Source of the DNA: an uncultured Brevundimonas sp.
GTDB lineage: Bacteria; Pseudomonadota; Alphaproteobacteria; Caulobacterales; Caulobacteraceae
Length of the DNA stretch: 28,470 nt
Reading direction: 5' to 3'
Assembly: GCF_943913055.1 (NCBI RefSeq)
Contig: NZ_CALTWS010000004.1
Location: forward strand, 1-28,470
Every line of letters begins with the position of its first letter. Within the stretch, counting starts at the first letter, position 1. Below the pieces are notes generated by a model. The model ran no database searches, was not told where the DNA came from, and worked only from the letters and a program-made list of their open reading frames with translations. This document shows, piece by piece, positions 24,866-28,470 of the stretch. Made by a program: the position numbers and the translations under genes.

Positions 24866-24991
24866 GAACGACGCTCCCTCTGACGCATCAGCAAGAGGGC
24901 AATCCGCGCCGGCCGACAAGGCGACCGATTGACCTGCGCGCGACCGCGCGCGAGACCGCCACCTCACGCGCAAAACCGAGAGACGCCTGCC

Positions 24992-25693
24992 ATGCCCATC
25001 ACCACCGTCGGCCTCGATGCCGACGACACCCTCTGGCACAATGAGACGATCTTTCGGCTGACTCATGCGCGGTTCGTCGACCTGCTGGACGATCATGGCG
25101 ACGCCGAGATGATCGAGGCGCGGCTGGCCGAGACGGAGCAACGCAACCTGCGTCTCTATGGCTACGGCGTGAAGGGCTTCACCCTGTCGATGATCGAGAC
25201 GGCCATGGAGCTGTGCGACGGCGGAGCCCCGCCCGAGGTCGTGCGCGAGATCCTGGCGGCAGGCCGCGAGATGCTGGCTCATCCGGTCGAGACCCTGCCG
25301 GGCGTGGACGAGGCCCTGGCCACCCTGTCCGAAAAATACCGCCTGGTCCTGATCACCAAGGGCGATCTGCTGGACCAGGAGCGCAAGCTGGCCGCGTCCG
25401 GCCTGGGCGATCTGTTCGCCGCCGTCGAGATCGTGTCGGAAAAGGATCGCGGCACCTATGATCGCGTCTTCGCCCGCCATGGCACGGGAGCGGAAGAGGC
25501 GGTCATGGCCGGCAACTCGATGAAGTCGGACGTCCTTCCTGCGCTGGAGGCCGGGGCTTACGGGGTGCACATCCCCTATCACGTCACCTGGGCGCACGAA
25601 CTGGCCGATGCACCGGAGGATCACGCCCGATACGGAGCATTGGACAGCATAGCGGCCTTGCCCGACTGGATTGCTGCCCGGGCTGGCTCATAA
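24992..25693 (+). CDS. HAD-family hydrolase (phosphatase-like)
   Basis: 233-residue haloacid-dehalogenase-fold hydrolase. Motif I is LDADDTLW (Asp9 nucleophile, Asp11 acid/base). Motif II is Thr122 (VLITKGD). Motif III is Lys151 (VSEKDRGTYDRVF). Motif IV is AGNSMKSDVLPALEAG with Asp180. The helical cap lies between about residues 15 and 95. Likely a small-molecule phosphatase of the YjjG type; the substrate is unknown. The frame is open from 24929, but the ATG at 24992 places motif I at the family position. Divergent from the SDR-permease operon across 126 bp. Confidence 0.92.
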   Translation: MPITTVGLDADDTLWHNETIFRLTHARFVDLLDDHGDAEMIEARLAETEQRNLRLYGYGVKGFTLSMIETAMELCDGGAPPEVVREILAAGREMLAHPVETLPGVDEALATLSEKYRLVLITKGDLLDQERKLAASGLGDLFAAVEIVSEKDRGTYDRVFARHGTGAEEAVMAGNSMKSDVLPALEAGAYGVHIPYHVTWAHELADAPEDHARYGALDSIAALPDWIAARAGS

Positions 25694-25759
25694 GGCCTTG
25701 CCCCCGCCGCCTGCGCTCATTAGACGGACCGCTTAACCGACAACCCGAACGGAGCCGCG

Positions 25760-25786
25760 CCGGCGTATCGCCCGCGCCGGATTTTC
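25760..25786 (+). terminator. Possible terminator after HAD gene
   Basis: CCGGCG (25760-25765) pairs with CGCCGG (25775-25780), loop of nine, followed by ATTTTC. It lies 66 bp after the HAD stop and about 25 bp before the likely RraB-like start. The stem is short and the U-run is four bases; it could equally be a leader hairpin of the next gene. Confidence 0.4.
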
Positions 25787-25810
25787 GTGCGCGAAAGGAC
25801 CGCTGCCGCC

Positions 25811-26125
25811 GTGACCGCATCCGATGTCCCGCACGACGAGCGCGACGCCATGATCCGGGCGTCCCTGGCCGAGCATGGCGACAGCGGCGTCACGCCCCGG
25901 CACACCCTGTTCTACTTCTATGGCGAGGGTGACCACGACGATCTGAACGAGGTCGCGCGGCGCGCCGGCTTCATCACGCGCGGCCAGGACGAGATGACCG
26001 TTCTCGAAACCACCATGGCGGTGGACGAAGCCTCGTTCGCGCCCGTTTCATCCATGATGCAATCCTGGGCCGCGGCCTTTCAGCTGGACTATGACGGCTG
26101 GGAGTGCGCGGTCGTGACGAACTAG
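25811..26125 (+). CDS. RraB-like (ribonuclease E inhibitor family) protein
   Basis: About 104 residues. The C-terminal half (SMMQSWAAAFQLDYDGWECAVV) matches the RraB family ending, which reads like LAEKFDVEYDGWGTYF. The N-terminal half has the acidic GDHDDLNEVARRAGF helix and the ETTMAVDEASF strand expected for the fold. In E. coli RraB binds RNase E and alters mRNA decay; here the role is inferred by similarity only. The start is uncertain: GTG at 25811 has GAAAGGA about 12 bases upstream, while another GTG at 25787 has no ribosome site. The stop is 12 bp from carB, so the two share a transcript. Confidence 0.75.
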   Translation: MTASDVPHDERDAMIRASLAEHGDSGVTPRHTLFYFYGEGDHDDLNEVARRAGFITRGQDEMTVLETTMAVDEASFAPVSSMMQSWAAAFQLDYDGWECAVVTN

Positions 26126-26137
26126 ACGGAGGCTGAG

Positions 26138-28470
26138 ATGCCCAAACGTACGGACATCCAATCCATCCTGATCATCGGCGCCGGTCCGATCGTCATCGGG
26201 CAGGCGTGCGAGTTCGACTATTCGGGCGTGCAGGCGTGCAAGGCGCTGAAGGCCGAGGGGTACCGGGTGATCCTGGTCAACTCCAACCCCGCCACCATCA
26301 TGACCGACCCGGAGGTGGCCGACGCCACCTATATCGAGCCGATCACGCCGGAGATGGTCGAGAAGATCATCGCCAGGGAGCGTCCCGATGCCCTGCTGCC
26401 GACCATGGGCGGCCAGACGGCGCTGAACACGGCCCTGGCATTGGATGCGTCAGGGGCATTGAAGAAATACGGCGTCGAGATGATCGGGGCCAAGGCCGAG
26501 GTCATCGACAAGGCCGAGGATCGCCAGAAGTTCCGCGACGCCATGGACAAGCTGGGGCTGGAAAGCCCGCGCTCCAAGGCCGCCCATTCGATGGAAGAGG
26601 CGCTGGAAGGGCTGGAGTTCGTCGGCCTGCCCGCCATCGTGCGCCCCAGCTTCACCCTGGCCGGGACCGGCGGCGGCATTGCCTATAACCGCGAGGAGTT
26701 CGAGGAGATCGTCCTGCGCGGGCTGGACCTGTCGCCGACGACCGAGGTGCTGATCGAGGAATCGGTGCTGGGCTGGAAGGAATACGAGATGGAGGTCGTC
26801 CGCGATCATGCGGACAACTGCATCATCATCTGCTCCATCGAGAACATTGATCCGATGGGCGTCCATACCGGCGACAGCATCACCGTCGCCCCTGCCCTGA
26901 CGCTGACCGACAAGGAATATCAGCGGATGCGGACCGGCTCGATCAATGTGCTCCGCGAAATCGGGGTCGAGACGGGCGGATCCAACGTCCAGTGGGCGAT
27001 CAACCCCGCCGACGGCCGGATGGTCGTGATCGAGATGAACCCGCGGGTGTCGCGGTCCTCGGCGCTGGCGTCCAAGGCCACGGGCTTTCCCATCGCCAAG
27101 GTCGCGGCGCGTCTGGCGGTCGGCTACACGCTCGATGAACTGACCAATGACATCACCCAGGTCACGCCGGCGTCGTTCGAGCCGAGCATCGACTATGTCG
27201 TGACCAAGATTCCGCGCTTCGCCTTCGAGAAATATCCCGGCTCCGAGCCGACCCTGTCGACCTCGATGAAGTCGGTCGGCGAGGTCATGGCCATCGGTCG
27301 GACCTTTCAGGAATCGATGCAGAAGGCGCTGCGCGGACTGGAAACCGGCCTCAACGGCTTCGACGAGATCGAGATCGAGGGCACCGACGGATCGGGCGAC
27401 GAGGCCTCGATCCGCGCCGCCGTCGTGCGCGCCCTGGGCCAGCCGACCCCGGACCGCATCCTGGTCATCGCCCAGGCCTTCCGCCACGGCCTGACGGTCG
27501 AAGAGGTGAATGCCGCCTGCTCCTATGAGCCCTGGTTCCTGCGCCAGATCGCCGACATCGTGCGCACTGAGGGTCATGTCCGTGTCACCGGCCTGCCGGC
27601 CGAGGCGACCGAGTTCCGCAAACTGAAATCCAAGGGCTTCTCCGACGCCCGTCTGGCGCAGCTGACGGGCACCACCGAGGCGGCCGTCCGCAAGGCCCGC
27701 CGCGCCCTGAACGTGCGTCCCGTCTTCAAGCGTATCGACACCTGCGCGGCCGAGTTCGCCTCCGCCACCGCCTATATGTATTCGACCTATGAGACCGGGG
27801 CGCTGGGCCAGGTTCCGGCCTGCGAGTCCAACCCCACGGACGCGAAGAAGGCCATCATCCTGGGCGGGGGACCGAACCGGATCGGGCAAGGGATCGAGTT
27901 CGACTATTGCTGCTGCCACGCTGCCTTTGCCTTCGCCGACATCGGCGTCGAGAGCATCATGGTCAACTGCAACCCCGAGACGGTCTCCACCGACTACGAC
28001 ACCTCCGACCGGCTGTATTTCGAACCCCTGACCGCCGAGGATGTGCTGGAGCTGATCGATGTCGAGCGGTCGAAGGGCGACCTGATCGGTGTCGTCGTGC
28101 AGTTCGGCGGTCAGACGCCGCTGAAGCTGGCCCATGCGCTGCAGGAGGATGGCGTGCCGATCCTGGGCACGTCGGTAGACTCCATCGACCTGGCCGAGGA
28201 CCGCGAGCGGTTCCAGAAGATGCTGCATGACATCGGCCTGATCCAGCCGCCCAACGGCTTGGCCCGCAGCGCCGAGGAGGCTGCGCAGAAGGCGGAAGAG
28301 GTCGGATATCCGGTCGTCCTGCGCCCCTCCTATGTGCTGGGCGGGCGCGGCATGATGATCGTCCACGACCGCGAGCAGCTGGACCGCTATGTCCATGAGG
28401 CCATGCGGGTGTCGGGCGACGACCCCGTCCTGATCGACCACTATCTGAACCGCGCCACCGAGGTGGACGT
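26138..28470 (+). CDS. carB: Carbamoyl-phosphate synthase large subunit (3' end outside window)
   Basis: Synthesises carbamoyl phosphate from bicarbonate, ammonia and two ATP. About 777 of some 1,070-1,100 residues are visible before the right edge. The first ATP-grasp half starts with ILIIGAGPIVIGQACEFDYSG and has the carboxyphosphate-domain motifs NSNPATIMTDP, MGGQTALN and RPSFTLAGTGGG. The oligomerisation region follows. The second half begins near residue 570 with AIILGGGPNRIGQGIEFDY and CNPETVSTDYDTSDRLYFEP. The C-terminal allosteric domain is not in view. The ATG follows GGAGGC. Separate from carA and divergently oriented. Confidence 0.98.
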   Translation, partial: MPKRTDIQSILIIGAGPIVIGQACEFDYSGVQACKALKAEGYRVILVNSNPATIMTDPEVADATYIEPITPEMVEKIIARERPDALLPTMGGQTALNTALALDASGALKKYGVEMIGAKAEVIDKAEDRQKFRDAMDKLGLESPRSKAAHSMEEALEGLEFVGLPAIVRPSFTLAGTGGGIAYNREEFEEIVLRGLDLSPTTEVLIEESVLGWKEYEMEVVRDHADNCIIICSIENIDPMGVHTGDSITVAPALTLTDKEYQRMRTGSINVLREIGVETGGSNVQWAINPADGRMVVIEMNPRVSRSSALASKATGFPIAKVAARLAVGYTLDELTNDITQVTPASFEPSIDYVVTKIPRFAFEKYPGSEPTLSTSMKSVGEVMAIGRTFQESMQKALRGLETGLNGFDEIEIEGTDGSGDEASIRAAVVRALGQPTPDRILVIAQAFRHGLTVEEVNAACSYEPWFLRQIADIVRTEGHVRVTGLPAEATEFRKLKSKGFSDARLAQLTGTTEAAVRKARRALNVRPVFKRIDTCAAEFASATAYMYSTYETGALGQVPACESNPTDAKKAIILGGGPNRIGQGIEFDYCCCHAAFAFADIGVESIMVNCNPETVSTDYDTSDRLYFEPLTAEDVLELIDVERSKGDLIGVVVQFGGQTPLKLAHALQEDGVPILGTSVDSIDLAEDRERFQKMLHDIGLIQPPNGLARSAEEAAQKAEEVGYPVVLRPSYVLGGRGMMIVHDREQLDRYVHEAMRVSGDDPVLIDHYLNRATEVD

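Noticed and set aside
24936..24951. GCGCG-CGACCG-CGCGC hairpin upstream of the HAD gene, at first resembling the two leader elements
   Set aside because: It shares the GACCGCG core but lacks the outer stem, triloop pairing and flanking consensus, so it is not counted as a third copy.
24866..25624. Long upstream extension of the SDR frame
   Set aside because: It is antisense to the HAD gene; the SDR Rossmann motif begins right after the ATG at 24865.
26450..28441. 663-residue minus-strand frame opposite carB
   Set aside because: Shadow frame caused by high GC codon bias; carB on the plus strand has full family motifs.

Overview
This is a stretch of high-GC (estimated about two thirds G+C), gene-dense chromosome from an alphaproteobacterium, most likely a Caulobacteraceae member such as Brevundimonas. 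The taxonomic reading is an inference. It rests on the rpoD-dnaG-carA neighbourhood, a DnaG whose zinc-ribbon cysteines are all replaced, and the overall codon and base style. The genes look like housekeeping, stress-defence and small accessory metabolic functions. I saw no phage, transposon, CRISPR array, tRNA or rRNA.

Layout. 1-3000 (minus strand): the 5' part of a lipoprotein metallo-beta-lactamase-fold hydrolase, a Mn/Fe superoxide dismutase with a strong terminator, a small Cys-containing protein, and a secreted alpha/beta hydrolase carrying an EF-hand loop. 3044-5448 (minus): a glutathione-dependent formaldehyde detoxification operon (class III alcohol dehydrogenase, a VOC protein, S-formylglutathione hydrolase). 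5511-6796: a CobB-type sirtuin converging on MntP, a manganese exporter preceded by a recognisable yybP-ykoY manganese riboswitch. 7008-9046 (minus): an S1/P1 nuclease, a TrmJ-like RNA methyltransferase starting with TTG, and a second copy of the small Cys-protein family, tightly coupled. 9047-9454 is an AT-rich intergenic island with a perfect DnaA box. 9455-10731: a 3D-domain envelope protein, a DUF962/Mpo1-like membrane protein, and a miniature flagellar rod/hook-like protein.

10728-14854 is an accessory detoxification-type cluster. A divergent HxlR regulator with a C-terminal SCP2-like domain faces VOC, GST, SRPBCC, VOC, VOC, DUF1428 and DUF4287 genes. Two leaders in this cluster, before the first VOC gene and before the DUF1428 gene, carry the same 42-nt nested hairpin with compensatory base changes in both stems. 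This is the best candidate for an undescribed element in the window.

14872-22238 (mostly minus): an extensin-family lipoprotein, rpoD (sigma-70) with a textbook terminator, dnaG, a small basic protein on the plus strand, a glycosyltransferase-like protein, and carA. 22306-25693: a chromosomal Arr-type rifamycin ADP-ribosyltransferase, an APC permease and SDR pair, and a divergent HAD phosphatase. 25811-28470 (plus): an RraB-like protein immediately followed by carB, which runs off the window. carA and carB are thus about 4 kb apart and divergently oriented.
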